A stretch of DNA of 46,849 nt from Bacteroidales bacterium (GCA_016934395.1 JAFGSZ010000122.1:1-46849), one strand, 5' to 3'. Counted from the stretch's first letter, positions 8,559 through 17,833 are shown. Made by a program: numbers and translations. The notes: a model not told the origin generated them from the letters alone.

Positions 8559-8720
8559 ATTTTAATTTTTTATTCAATTTTAAAACCAACAATACTGAAT
8601 TATTCAATAATATAAAAATATAATAACTCTGTTAATTTAACTACTTAATATTTAAATACCTGATAGTTGGTTTAACCATTCAAATTAAATATATTGCATC
8701 AAATATTGGATAAACCAACA

Positions 8721-8737
8721 TGTAAATTGAATTTACA
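8721..8737. promoter_or_regulatory. Palindrome at the sensor kinase start
   Basis: TGTAAATTGAATTTACA is a perfect inverted repeat with 8-bp arms and a central G. Its last base is the first base of the start codon. A candidate operator, or an AT-rich coincidence. Confidence 0.3.
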
Positions 8738-10755
8738 TGAAAAAAAAGAATTTTCTTCTCCTTGTATCCCTTTTCATAATGTTACATTTTGTAGACGGAC
8801 AGTATACAAAATCCTCAATCGATTCTCTTTTATTAATATATAATTCCTATTCGCAATTACCCGATGATACTAACAAAATTGATTCATTATATAATATAGC
8901 AAAGGTGTTATCGAAATTCGATTATCAGGAACCCCTTTACAATAATAATTTTATATCCATCAGAGATATATATTTCAAAGCATTGGATTTAAGTATAACC
9001 CTCGGTTACCAAAAAGGTATTCAGGATTATTTCAACACATTAGATTACATCTACTATCTAAAAACATTTACCCCCATTATTGAACCGCCTCTTTATTTCG
9101 ATTATATTTCTGATAAAAAATTAAAGGATCTACACCGATATCGTAATCAAAATCATTTTGGCTCTTTATATTCCTATTTAATTGCATCAGATAGATTATC
9201 AAAAAATCATGGGATCAAACAAAAAGAATATCTGTTCAATTACAGAATTGGCCTGTGCTATTACGATTGGTATAATTATTCCAAGGCAAAAATATATTTT
9301 AGTAAAGCCCTTGATCAGGCATTTTTTGAATTGGATACTGCTTTAATCGGTGATCTCCTGATGTATCTCGGGATTTCCTATTATGAGTCTTCTGATATGG
9401 ATTCAGCTTTAATAAATTTTAATAAGGCTCTTTTTATTAGCAGGAAAAGCAAGAACACTAAGGAAATTTTTGCATCGTATAATAATCTCGGTGAAGTTTT
9501 TTACCATGAAGGAGAATATGATAAGGCACTTGTAAATTTTCAGGAATCTCAAAAAAATGCCTATATGTTACAGGACACTTTATTGATTACTAAATCGTAT
9601 TTCAATATGGGTAAAACCCTTTATAAAATCAATAAATTTGAAGAATCTATATATTGGCTTAATAAAGCATTATTCCAGGCAAATTCCGTATTCAATAAGG
9701 AAATTGAAAGAGATTGTTATTTTATATTATCGGAATTGTATGCACAAAAAGGAGAAGAAAATAAAGCCCTGGTGTTTTATAAAAAATTCTCGGAATTAAA
9801 AGATTCCTTGTTTGTAAATGAACTTGATCGTTTTTTTGAGGGCAAAGAAAAAAGCTGGCAAACCCTGGTAGGACGTGAAATTACCAAAAAGGAATATGAA
9901 TCCATGCATTCCAGGCAGACAACAATCCGTTTAAATAAAATTAAAGTATATATCTACGGTTTGTTATTTGTTATTTCTATTGCTATTCTTTTGGTCTATC
10001 TTATCTCCAGGGCATATAAAACCAAAAAGAAAGCGAATGAATATTTAAATAAATTAAATGCAGAGCGTGATAAAGTAATTTCCGTTATATCTCACGATTT
10101 ACGCGGACCATTATCAGGTTTTATAATGCTGCTTAATTCATTAAAGAAGAATTATAAGAATCAGATGAATAATACATGGAATGAGGATCTGGATATTATT
10201 TTACGACAGACCGGTGAAATGAGACAATTATTAGATAATTTGCTGGAATGGATTAAACTCCAACGAGGCTTTATTGAATTAAACACTGAAATGGTGGATA
10301 TTAAAGCTTCAATAGAAAATTGCCTGAAAATCTATAGTTCTCTTGCACATTCAAAGAATATTCAAATCAAATCTGAAATAATTAATAATACTTTTGTTTT
10401 TGCTGATAAAAGAATGATTGATACTGTTATCAGAAATTTACTGGATAATGCCATCAAATACACTCCTCAGGGTGGAAGAATTATTTTAAGATCAAAAGAA
10501 GAGAATCAGATGAATGAAATTTCTGTTATCGACAGTGGCAAAGGCCTTTCTCCGGATCAAATAAAAAATTTATTCCGTTCCGACTCTTCCATTACTCCAG
10601 GCGCAAGCAAAGGACTTGGTCTTTTACTCTGTAAGGAATATATCGAAAAATGTGGAGGATATATCTTTGCAGAGAGTTTAGGTTCTGGTAAAGGAAGTAA
10701 ATTCTCTTTTGTATTAAAGGCAGGGTATTCAATTATTGAATCAAACATAAATTAA
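8737..10755 (+). CDS. TPR-containing membrane sensor histidine kinase
   Basis: A 672-residue kinase. Signal peptide 1-21, then periplasmic TPR helices to about 370 (clear repeats such as YNNLGEVFYHEGEYDKALVN and KSYFNMGKTLYKINKFEESI). One membrane segment lies at about 403-425. HisKA follows with phosphoacceptor His453 (VISHDLRGP). The HATPase domain shows the N box (RNLLDNAIKYTP), DSGKGL and GLGLLLCKEY. Receiver and DNA-binding domains are absent; the response regulator is encoded 5 bp downstream. This arrangement is common in Bacteroidota; the ligand is unknown. Confidence 0.93.
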   Translation: MKKKNFLLLVSLFIMLHFVDGQYTKSSIDSLLLIYNSYSQLPDDTNKIDSLYNIAKVLSKFDYQEPLYNNNFISIRDIYFKALDLSITLGYQKGIQDYFNTLDYIYYLKTFTPIIEPPLYFDYISDKKLKDLHRYRNQNHFGSLYSYLIASDRLSKNHGIKQKEYLFNYRIGLCYYDWYNYSKAKIYFSKALDQAFFELDTALIGDLLMYLGISYYESSDMDSALINFNKALFISRKSKNTKEIFASYNNLGEVFYHEGEYDKALVNFQESQKNAYMLQDTLLITKSYFNMGKTLYKINKFEESIYWLNKALFQANSVFNKEIERDCYFILSELYAQKGEENKALVFYKKFSELKDSLFVNELDRFFEGKEKSWQTLVGREITKKEYESMHSRQTTIRLNKIKVYIYGLLFVISIAILLVYLISRAYKTKKKANEYLNKLNAERDKVISVISHDLRGPLSGFIMLLNSLKKNYKNQMNNTWNEDLDIILRQTGEMRQLLDNLLEWIKLQRGFIELNTEMVDIKASIENCLKIYSSLAHSKNIQIKSEIINNTFVFADKRMIDTVIRNLLDNAIKYTPQGGRIILRSKEENQMNEISVIDSGKGLSPDQIKNLFRSDSSITPGASKGLGLLLCKEYIEKCGGYIFAESLGSGKGSKFSFVLKAGYSIIESNIN

Positions 10756-10760
10756 TTTGA

Positions 10761-11480
10761 ATGGAAATGATTAAGATTATTCTTGTTGATGATCATGAGG
10801 TATTCCTGGCTGGATTACGACAAATTTTGGCCGGATATATCCCGCAAATACAAATCATTGCCGAAGCGAAAGATTTTAAAGAATTAAAAATACATTTAAG
10901 CAATAATAAAATCCCCGATATCCTTATTCTTGATTATCAACTTCCTGATATAGATGGAATTCAGGTAGCAAAAAAAATACGAAGCGAGAAACGATATGCA
11001 CAAATTAAAATTATTATGTTATCAGCGTTTCAATCACATACTTTTAATACGTTCAGCTTCGATCTTATTCTTGAAGCCATTGATGCCGGTATAAATGGAT
11101 ATTTACTCAAAGATTCTAATCCCGACGATATTATTGAGGCTATCTATAAGGTTAATGATGGTGAAGTATTTTACCTGGGGGAATCCATTGATTTGCCTTT
11201 ATTATCCAAAGAAATTATTAAGGAAAGAAAAAATATAATGACCTTGTTTTCAGGTTTTAAAAACAAATTCCTGACAAAGCGCGAACTCGAAGTACTGGAA
11301 TTGCTTGCACAAGGATTTAGTGCAAAAGAAATAGCTGATAATTTATATGTAAGTGCAGATACAGTCACGAATCATAAAGATAATATTAAACAAAAGTTAA
11401 AACAAAAATACGATATCGATATCAAAAATGTGGTTGAAATGGTGGTTTGGGCAATTAAACATAAAATAATTGAAATCTAA
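10761..11480 (+). CDS. NarL/FixJ-type response regulator
   Basis: A 239-residue regulator in an operon with the TPR kinase. The receiver domain (1-140) has the acidic pair at Asp10-Asp11, the phosphoacceptor Asp58 (ILDYQLPDIDG) and the conserved Lys in GYLLKDS. The LuxR-type helix-turn-helix is at about 170-215 (LTKRELEVLELLAQGFSAKE, then TVTNHKDNIKQKL). It probably controls genes nearby, such as the exported-protein genes at 11827-13413, although I found no shared operator. Confidence 0.93.
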   Translation: MEMIKIILVDDHEVFLAGLRQILAGYIPQIQIIAEAKDFKELKIHLSNNKIPDILILDYQLPDIDGIQVAKKIRSEKRYAQIKIIMLSAFQSHTFNTFSFDLILEAIDAGINGYLLKDSNPDDIIEAIYKVNDGEVFYLGESIDLPLLSKEIIKERKNIMTLFSGFKNKFLTKRELEVLELLAQGFSAKEIADNLYVSADTVTNHKDNIKQKLKQKYDIDIKNVVEMVVWAIKHKIIEI

Positions 11481-11826
11481 TTTGCTACTAAAAAGTTTTG
11501 CAGCGTACATACAAGATTTTTTATACCTGAAATTTTTCAAAGCATTACCCCCAAAAAATGCTGGAAAAAAATCCCCATAATTACCAATTGATAAGTTAAT
11601 ATATTAGAAATATCTTTCCCTCGGAAAACTCAATAACTATAAAATTTACTTACGATCCGGGAATTTGAATTTTATTCATTCCTGGATAATATAATGTTAA
11701 CCCAAATTTTTAACTGTGAAATTGGAGTGAGTTACCTGAAGAGATATATTTTACTCTATTACAAAAAATAATTCGGATTGAAAATATTTAAACACCTGCT
11801 TAATAACCCATTAAATACTATTCGAA
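11481..11826. other. Intergenic region without a visible gene
   Basis: 346 bp, AT-rich. A small stem GCATT/AATGC surrounds a C run at about 11541-11563. I see no gene, tRNA or exact TAnnTTTG promoter on the plus strand. Confidence 0.4.
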
Positions 11827-12330
11827 ATGAGAACAAAATTATTTTTTTCTTTAGTTATTCCGGCATTGTTCATATTTTTCATATGCAACAATTGCAGTAA
11901 AAAGGATGATGACAATGATCCATTAAATGATGTAACATTAACCATAAGTCAGGGCGATTTTAACGGATCAACAAGCAAAAACCAGGATGTCTATCTTCAT
12001 GTTAATAATCAATTTGATATCGATTCAATTACCGTTAAGATTAAAGTAAATTTTGTAACCTACTATTGTACCTATACCTTTTATTGCAGTAAAGATATTT
12101 CCATAGATAAAACCACAAAACAGTTTGAGGCTAAGTTGACAAATCCTTATATTTTTATTTGCGGAGAAAGTGATTACCCGATAATTACAGGAACTTTTGA
12201 GGATGATAATAATTGCTCAGGCACAATTAGTGATTTTAAGCAATGCGGAGGTTTGTGTGGTTCAAGTTTATCTTTTGGCTCAGGATCAACTGTGTCGGAA
12301 CAAACATGGACAGCTGTGTTTGAAAATTGA
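11827..12330 (+). CDS. Lipoprotein, unknown
   Basis: A 167-residue lipoprotein: hydrophobic signal 1-22, Cys23 (CNNC), then a Lys/Asp-rich linker KKDDDND typical of surface-exposed Bacteroidota lipoproteins. The mature part has many beta-prone stretches and eight Cys (for example YYCTYTFYCSK, ICGESDYP, CSGTISDFKQCGGLCG), which could form disulphides after export. I recognise no family. It lies 59 bp before an outer-membrane protein gene and may be expressed with it. Confidence 0.7.
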   Translation: MRTKLFFSLVIPALFIFFICNNCSKKDDDNDPLNDVTLTISQGDFNGSTSKNQDVYLHVNNQFDIDSITVKIKVNFVTYYCTYTFYCSKDISIDKTTKQFEAKLTNPYIFICGESDYPIITGTFEDDNNCSGTISDFKQCGGLCGSSLSFGSGSTVSEQTWTAVFEN

Positions 12331-12389
12331 CCTGATCCATTGTATTGTTTTAGGGCTAAATATTTAAAGAAAATCTAACCGAGGTCAAT

Positions 12390-13022
12390 ATGAAATATAA
12401 AATACGTTATCTGATCAGCCTGCTTATTTTCACACAGCTTTCTTTACAGTTTATTCAGGCACAAGAGTACGATGATATTTATTATACACCGGAAAATAAG
12501 AAAAAATCATTAAAAACAGACACCGTCCACAGGGTATCTAAAAACTATCATGCTGCTTTATTATTTGATCCTTCTGGGTTTATTACCATGGGTCCGGCTT
12601 TGTTTTTTGAACCTGCATTAGGAAAAAATTTCAGTGCAAACGTTGGCATTCGATTGCATAATTTAGGCTTAATTCAAAGTTCCCTTTTTGGTGAAATGGA
12701 TTTGTCCTATATGGTTCATACATCTGTTAGGTGCTATATAAATCCTAAACAAAAAATCAGGGGCTTTTTTTTAGGGCCGGGGTTTGAATACGGACGATCA
12801 AATTACGAATCGGGAAACGTATATAAAGCAAGGGCTTATGGTGGTGAATTGGGTTATAAATGGATATTTAGAAACGGCTTTTGCTTTGAAATAGCTGACA
12901 TGGTTGGCTACACCCAATCGAAAAAAATTGAAGATACTTCTGGAGAATTTGTAGAAGATGTATGGACTACAGACATGTTCGTGCTTTACATGTTATCATT
13001 GAAAATTGGCATAACATTCTAA
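12390..13022 (+). CDS. Predicted outer-membrane beta-barrel protein
   Basis: A 210-residue exported protein: signal 1-24 (ending IQAQE), then alternating beta strands (HAALLFDPSGFITMGPALFF, FFLGPGFEYGRSNYESG) and a C-terminal strand ending in Phe (LSLKIGITF), the usual outer-membrane barrel signature. A Shine-Dalgarno-like GAGG lies 6 bp upstream of the ATG. No specific family is recognised. It stands between two small lipoprotein genes, which could be its partners. Confidence 0.7.
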   Translation: MKYKIRYLISLLIFTQLSLQFIQAQEYDDIYYTPENKKKSLKTDTVHRVSKNYHAALLFDPSGFITMGPALFFEPALGKNFSANVGIRLHNLGLIQSSLFGEMDLSYMVHTSVRCYINPKQKIRGFFLGPGFEYGRSNYESGNVYKARAYGGELGYKWIFRNGFCFEIADMVGYTQSKKIEDTSGEFVEDVWTTDMFVLYMLSLKIGITF

Positions 13023-13053
13023 AAAGATTATTCTCACTCAAAAATCTTGTATT

Positions 13054-13413
13054 ATGAAAAAAAGAATTATTATCTGGCTTAATACCTTACTTATATTGGG
13101 AGTATTTTTAGTGCTGACCGGAAGCTGTGAAAAGGATGACGAATCTATTGGAGTTTGTATTGCTGTTGATGATTATGATATTATAATAAGGAATTTATAT
13201 GATGATGACCATGAAGTTGTATTTACTGCAAGAATTGTTAATGGAGGTCAAACAACATCTTATAGTGCTTTTGAAGGAGATTACTCACACAACAATATTG
13301 TTCATCATATTGCCTATACAAATATCCACTTCGATAATTCAAGAGTAACAAATGTTGACATTACAATAGATATTATTGATAATTACACCTTTCCGGAAGA
13401 TAAATGTAAATAG
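13054..13413 (+). CDS. Small lipoprotein, unknown
   Basis: A 119-residue lipoprotein with signal 1-24 and Cys25 (LTGSC), followed by EKDDESIG, an acidic linker consistent with surface display. The rest is beta-rich and acidic with no family I can name. It is 31 bp after the barrel protein gene and probably belongs to the same unit. Tandem hairpins follow it (13438-13494). Confidence 0.65.
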   Translation: MKKRIIIWLNTLLILGVFLVLTGSCEKDDESIGVCIAVDDYDIIIRNLYDDDHEVVFTARIVNGGQTTSYSAFEGDYSHNNIVHHIAYTNIHFDNSRVTNVDITIDIIDNYTFPEDKCK

Positions 13414-13600
13414 CGCTAATTAAATTCGCAGTAATATTATCCCAAAAGATCGGGGATAAAATAACCTGCTTTAAGGAAAATTTTACTCCTTAAAATACAA
13501 GGAATATTATTATACAAACAGGCGGATGTCTTAAATATTATTTACCTGGATAATCAATTTTTGAGGTAACCAGGTACCTTAATTTTTCAAATTTATTTGT
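13414..13600. other. Two consecutive hairpins downstream of lipoprotein gene
   Basis: TTATCCC/GGGATAA (about 13438-13461) and TTTAAGGA/TCCTTAAA (about 13470-13494). Neither has a strong T run. They may stabilise or end the 11827-13413 transcript. Confidence 0.4.
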
Positions 13601-13705
13601 TTAAAGTAAAAAAATAGCCACTATTAATAATGCTAAAATAGCAAGAGATATAATGAGTGCAATTCTGTTACCTCGCCTTTGTTCCAATGTATCATCAATT
13701 AACAT
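13601..13705 (-). CDS. 34-residue single-pass membrane peptide
   Basis: A short frame from ATG (13705) to TAA (13601). The N-terminus MLIDDTLEQRRGNR is charged, followed by a continuous hydrophobic helix of about 20 residues running to the C-terminus. The charge pattern suggests the N-terminus stays inside. It has no obvious Shine-Dalgarno, and AATATTTG upstream is one mismatch from a -7 box. Single-TM peptides of this size can be toxins or subunit regulators, but nothing here decides which. Confidence 0.4.
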   Translation of the reverse strand: MLIDDTLEQRRGNRIALIISLAILALLIVAIFLL

Positions 13706-13885
13706 AGTCTTAAGTTTAATTTAAATTAAGACGATACAAATATTGGGAGTAACGGAATTTTGGATGATATTTTTTTTAACAATATCCTGATAGCAGAAAT
13801 AAAAATTGATACCCGTATTTAACAGAATTTGGAAAAATATTCCTGCAAAAGGAAATTAAGAAACATGTAAATTCAGAAACTATTG

Positions 13886-14284
13886 CTATAACTTCTTTTC
13901 TTCAATAATTTCCCCATGTTCATTAATGAATAACAAAAAACGATTCAGCTTGCTGTCTCTGAAAATAATTTCATAGGTAATACTGTTTCCTTTATTTATA
14001 AGAACAGAATTCATAATCTCCCCTTTATTCAACATTATGCCCTTTATTATATCTGGTAAATATCCTTCGGGTAAGTACATTTTATATTCTTCCAGTATTC
14101 CGTTGTTTTTAAAAATTGCAATATGTTCGATATTATTTTTATAAAATACAGCTTCATAGGCTTCTTTTTTTCGAAACCATTCAATATTAAATGCTTCCGG
14201 GAAATTCTGGTTCAATCCTGAAACAATAAGTTCAGGAGGTGATATTCTTTCTCCTTCAAATAATCTTGTGAAGAATGTATCCAT
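13886..14284 (-). CDS. Unknown protein partner of ECF sigma, PepSY-like
   Basis: A soluble-looking protein of 132 residues from the ATG at 14284; an earlier TTG at 14332 would add 16 residues but has no support. The sequence has two similar halves: LNQNFPEAFNIEWFRKKEAY...YKNNIEHIAIF and IIKGIMLNKGEIMNSVLINK...ITYEIIF. This resembles the PepSY-like/DUF2874 pattern of an alpha-helix and a small sheet in which an aromatic reporter strand follows a W..., but the match is weak. It is immediately downstream of the ECF sigma gene and may regulate it; there is no signal peptide or membrane segment. Confidence 0.55.
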   Translation of the reverse strand: MDTFFTRLFEGERISPPELIVSGLNQNFPEAFNIEWFRKKEAYEAVFYKNNIEHIAIFKNNGILEEYKMYLPEGYLPDIIKGIMLNKGEIMNSVLINKGNSITYEIIFRDSKLNRFLLFINEHGEIIEEKKL

Positions 14285-14340
14285 TAGTAAACTTTTTATA
14301 GTAATGACGTTACAAGTAATAATTGTAACCAATAAAATTA

Positions 14341-14910
14341 TTATTTATCGTAAAATTTATTCATGTATAAATAAATAACCCTTGATCTTGCCCTTTTTAA
14401 GCGCATCTTTGCAGCATCTTCACTTATCCTCAGCGATTCCCCAATTTGTTTCAATGACAGGTTGTCCTGATATTTCATTAATATCAGGGCCTTTTCTTCG
14501 GGGTGAATTTGTTCAAAAATTTGAAGCAGATTCTCGTAACTGATCTCATTCAGGTTTTCACCGGTTTCATCTATAATTTCCGGAATTTCATTTTCCCGGT
14601 TCCAGTCGGGATAATGCATTTTTTTCTTATACCGTAAATAATCAATACAAAAATTATAGCTTATGGAATATAGCCAGGAAGAAAAAGAAGAAAGAAACTT
14701 AAATGATCCCAGTTTTTCAAATACCTTGGAAAAAATATCCTCGGCCAGTTCATGGGCAGTTGTTTTATTTTTTACCAGGGTATAACATTTATCCAATACC
14801 TTTCTGTGGTACCTGTCATAGAGAATTTGAAAATATTCTGATGAATTTTCAGATTGGATTTTCCTTATAATTTCTTCATCGGTTAATGTCGGGTCAACAT
14901 TAGTTCTCAT
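14341..14910 (-). CDS. ECF-type RNA polymerase sigma factor
   Basis: A 189-residue sigma factor from the ATG at 14910; an upstream TTG at 14934 would add only eight residues. Region 2 is at about 20-90 (YFQILYDRYHRKV, AEDIFSKVFEKLGSF, SSWLYSISYNFCIDYLR) and region 4 at about 125-180 (LILMKYQDNLSLKQIGESLR, then AAKMRLKRARSRV). It is not close to the ECF factor at 145. The downstream gene lacks a membrane anchor, so this is not an ordinary FecI/FecR pair. Confidence 0.9.
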   Translation of the reverse strand: MRTNVDPTLTDEEIIRKIQSENSSEYFQILYDRYHRKVLDKCYTLVKNKTTAHELAEDIFSKVFEKLGSFKFLSSFSSWLYSISYNFCIDYLRYKKKMHYPDWNRENEIPEIIDETGENLNEISYENLLQIFEQIHPEEKALILMKYQDNLSLKQIGESLRISEDAAKMRLKRARSRVIYLYMNKFYDK

Positions 14911-15186
14911 ATGAGTTGAAAATATTAGCCGCAAGTTAAGTTTTTTTAGGCATTTAAAATATAGCGGTTAAAACAAGTTTTATTTTTTATCAGGCAATAA
15001 AATTGCTTTCGAAAATTGCTGTTAAAAAATATTTTTACTGCAACAGTTACCTTTCAACAACTCACCGTCATAATATCAAAAAAAAGATGTAGATCGGATT
15101 TTAAGAAAACAAATCAGCCCACGATGGGCATTTATATTAATATTTAGTAACATTCAAATCAATTATAACTAATAAAAATTAAAAAG

Positions 15187-15801
15187 ATGAGAAGTAAATT
15201 GTTCTTTGGCCTTTCAACTCTTGGCGTAATCCTTATGTTATCTACAAGTTGCTCAAAAGTTCCCCAGGCAGAAATCGATAGTGCAAACCTGGCAATACAA
15301 GAAGCACAGGCCGCCGGTGCAGACCAATATGTACCTGAAGCGTATACCTCACTAGTTGATTCAATGAACTCAGTAATGGAAGGTATTGAAGCTCAGAAAT
15401 CAAAACTGATAAAGAAATATGGCGCTTCAAAAGAATACCTGGCCAATGTTGGAATGTACGCAAATGAAGTAAAACAGCAAGCTGAAACAAAAAAAGAAGA
15501 ACTGAAAATTGAAATTCAGAATATTCTTACCCAGGTTAAAACCCTGCTGGACGAAAACAAAGTGTTAGTTACCGAAGCTCCCAAAGGCAAAGAAGGAACC
15601 TCTGCACTTGTAGCAATTAAAAATGAAATTACTGCTATTGAAACTTCAGTAAATGAAGCCAACACAATGTTTACAAATGGCGAATATTTAAGTACTCTTG
15701 ACAAAGTTAAAGCAGCACAAACAAAAGCAGCTTCGATTAATGCCGAACTTAAAGAAGTTATTGCCAAGTACAAAATGAACACCAAAGGTAAAAAAGCATA
15801 A
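15187..15801 (+). CDS. DUF4398-like coiled-coil lipoprotein
   Basis: A 204-residue lipoprotein: signal 1-21, Cys22 (LSTSC). The mature protein is almost all alpha-helix, starting AEIDSANLAIQEAQAAGADQ, the pattern of DUF4398 lipoproteins found beside envelope genes. The same pattern opens the transpeptidase gene that follows, so the two proteins share a module. A strong terminator separates the two genes. A scaffolding role at the cell wall is inferred. Confidence 0.75.
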   Translation: MRSKLFFGLSTLGVILMLSTSCSKVPQAEIDSANLAIQEAQAAGADQYVPEAYTSLVDSMNSVMEGIEAQKSKLIKKYGASKEYLANVGMYANEVKQQAETKKEELKIEIQNILTQVKTLLDENKVLVTEAPKGKEGTSALVAIKNEITAIETSVNEANTMFTNGEYLSTLDKVKAAQTKAASINAELKEVIAKYKMNTKGKKA

Positions 15802-15822
15802 GGAACCGGATCGTTTGTTTGT

Positions 15823-15853
15823 CCCCGGGAATATCCGTCCCGGGGATTTTTTT
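15823..15853 (+). terminator. Intrinsic terminator after the lipoprotein gene
   Basis: CCCCGGGA (15823-15830) pairs perfectly with TCCCGGGG (15838-15845) and a run of seven T follows. It probably makes the lipoprotein the most abundant product, with weaker read-through into the transpeptidases. Confidence 0.9.
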
Positions 15854-15881
15854 ATCTGTTTTGTAGTGACTGAATAAATAT

Positions 15882-16973
15882 ATGAGGAAGATATTGCTTA
15901 TTTTGATGTCGATTGTGATTATAGGTCTCGTAATCATAATATCATTTCGTCCGGCACCGCCCGAACAGGAAATCAAACAAGCCCGTCAGGCTTTACTGGA
16001 AGCCAAAGTTGGGAAAGCCGATATTTATGCAAAAATTTCTTATAAAAAAGCCATGGCCATGTACGATTCGGCCATGCAATACTGGAACTATGAGAACCAG
16101 AAGCTGTTTTTTCTGAGAAATTTCGATAGTGTAAAAAAATTTGCCGATAAATCCCAACTCTTTGCCGCTGAATCTAAAATCAAGTCAAATCAAAATGCCT
16201 TAACCTTAAAAGAAAACCTGCAGCATAAACTGGATGATCTGGATGCCCGGATCAAACATTTCCAGGTACACTATTACCATCTTCCGCTTAGTGAAAACCT
16301 GAGAAAACAACATGTAATTGGTAAACTTTACTTCGAAGAAGCCTATATTGCTTTTAAAAATCAGGATTTACACAAGGCCGGAGATAAATTTGAACTTGCC
16401 CGGAAAAATATAACCCAGGCATACACTGAAGCAGATAAAATGTTAAGCAATTATTTTAACCATTTTCCGGAGTGGGAGAATTGGGTTAAAAAAACCATTG
16501 AATATTCACGAATAAATAAAACCTATTGCCTGGTCATCGATAAATACTCAAGAGAATGTTTGGTATATTCTAATGGATCAATAAAAAACAGCTATACGGT
16601 TGAGTTTGGTCGAAACTGGATCGGGGATAAAAACCAACAGGGCGATAAAGCCACACCTGAAGGAATATACCAGGTTACCGACAAAAAAGCGAATGGAAAT
16701 ACCCGCTATTACAAGGCCCTCTTACTAAATTACCCGAATGAGGAAGATCTTAAAAGATTTAATACTAGCAAAAAAAACGGCACCTTACCCCCGGATGCAA
16801 AAATTGGAAGCCTAATTGAGATCCATGGAGAGGGAGGTAAGGGGATCGACTGGACAGACGGTTGTATTGCCCTGAAAAATTCCGATATCGATGATTTATA
16901 TAAAATATGCAATACCGGAACCCGTGTAACCATTGTGGGATCATTAAAATCCCTTGAAGAACTGATAAAATAA
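15882..16973 (+). CDS. YafK-like L,D-transpeptidase domain protein
   Basis: A 363-residue exported protein. A membrane/signal segment (1-24) is followed by a DUF4398-like helical module (about 25-115, EQEIKQARQALLEAKVGKAD) similar to the lipoprotein upstream, then a YkuD-fold domain (about 210-360). The active site is His315 (EIHGEGG) and Cys328 (WTDGCIAL). The usual S/T-H-G-C is T-D-G-C, as in the YafK/DpaA branch, some members of which cut rather than form cross-links. It acts on peptidoglycan stems or attached proteins in the periplasm. Seven bp separate it from the next transpeptidase. Confidence 0.85.
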   Translation: MRKILLILMSIVIIGLVIIISFRPAPPEQEIKQARQALLEAKVGKADIYAKISYKKAMAMYDSAMQYWNYENQKLFFLRNFDSVKKFADKSQLFAAESKIKSNQNALTLKENLQHKLDDLDARIKHFQVHYYHLPLSENLRKQHVIGKLYFEEAYIAFKNQDLHKAGDKFELARKNITQAYTEADKMLSNYFNHFPEWENWVKKTIEYSRINKTYCLVIDKYSRECLVYSNGSIKNSYTVEFGRNWIGDKNQQGDKATPEGIYQVTDKKANGNTRYYKALLLNYPNEEDLKRFNTSKKNGTLPPDAKIGSLIEIHGEGGKGIDWTDGCIALKNSDIDDLYKICNTGTRVTIVGSLKSLEELIK

Positions 16974-16980
16974 TCGAATA

Positions 16981-17763
16981 ATGGAAAATATAAAGCATTA
17001 TGTTACCCGTCAGGTACCAGTTGAAGCACAAAAAATATATAGTTTATTACTAAAAGGAATACGCTTTATTCAGGATCATTTTAAAATAAGCCGGTCTCTC
17101 ATTTTCAAATTACTATTTGCAGTAAAGGTGCTGGCTATAACCATAATCCTGATTATAATTTTTCTTCTGGTTCCCGAATGGATACAACATTGGGTGGTTC
17201 CGGTAAATAAAGTGAAATCAGATTTAGCATTCGCAGAAGATTCCGTTCAATTTAAAAAAGATAAAAAAAACCTTGAAAAGAGTATAACCCAGCTTGACAA
17301 AAAACTTGAAAGGCAAATACCTGCTTCATATTATATGGTAATTAACAGTTCAGAAAATGAATTTCAGCTTTACAAAGGAAAACAACTTATAAGAGACGGA
17401 ATGTGTTCTACCGGCAGCTATATTTTACTCCAAAACGGAGATGAGCAAAAGTGGATGTTTAAAACGCCAAAAGGTGAATTCAAAATTAGAAGTAAGACCA
17501 CTTCACCAATATGGAAAAAACCTGATTGGGCATTTGTTGAAGAGGGATTGCCAATTCCGTCGGCAAACCATCATACACGATTTGAATATGGTGTGTTGGG
17601 AGATTATGCCCTTGGCCTTGGACAAGGATATCTGATACATGGAACATTATATAAAAGATTTCTGGGATTACCTGTTACTCATGGATGTGTAAGAATGAAT
17701 GATGAAGACCTTGAACTGGTTTACCGGTCATTAAACATTGGATCGAAAGTCTTTATATATTAA
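16981..17763 (+). CDS. YkuD-type L,D-transpeptidase
   Basis: A 260-residue membrane-anchored enzyme: an N-terminal cytoplasmic stretch, one TM segment at about 43-65, then the catalytic domain (115-260). The motif is canonical: LIHGT, then PVTHGCVRMNDEDLELVY with catalytic Cys236. It would form 3-3 cross-links in peptidoglycan or attach proteins to it. It is in one operon with the YafK-like gene and followed by a gene whose product looks like a non-catalytic relative. Confidence 0.9.
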   Translation: MENIKHYVTRQVPVEAQKIYSLLLKGIRFIQDHFKISRSLIFKLLFAVKVLAITIILIIIFLLVPEWIQHWVVPVNKVKSDLAFAEDSVQFKKDKKNLEKSITQLDKKLERQIPASYYMVINSSENEFQLYKGKQLIRDGMCSTGSYILLQNGDEQKWMFKTPKGEFKIRSKTTSPIWKKPDWAFVEEGLPIPSANHHTRFEYGVLGDYALGLGQGYLIHGTLYKRFLGLPVTHGCVRMNDEDLELVYRSLNIGSKVFIY

Positions 17764-17833
17764 ATAACTATGTGGGCATACTTCAAAAAGGAAAACGAAT
17801 ATTAAAACTGAAATTATAAAAATATCGCAAACA

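Noticed and set aside
11481-11826. Riboswitch before the lipoprotein gene at 11827
   Set aside because: Only one small weak stem is seen; no known aptamer core.
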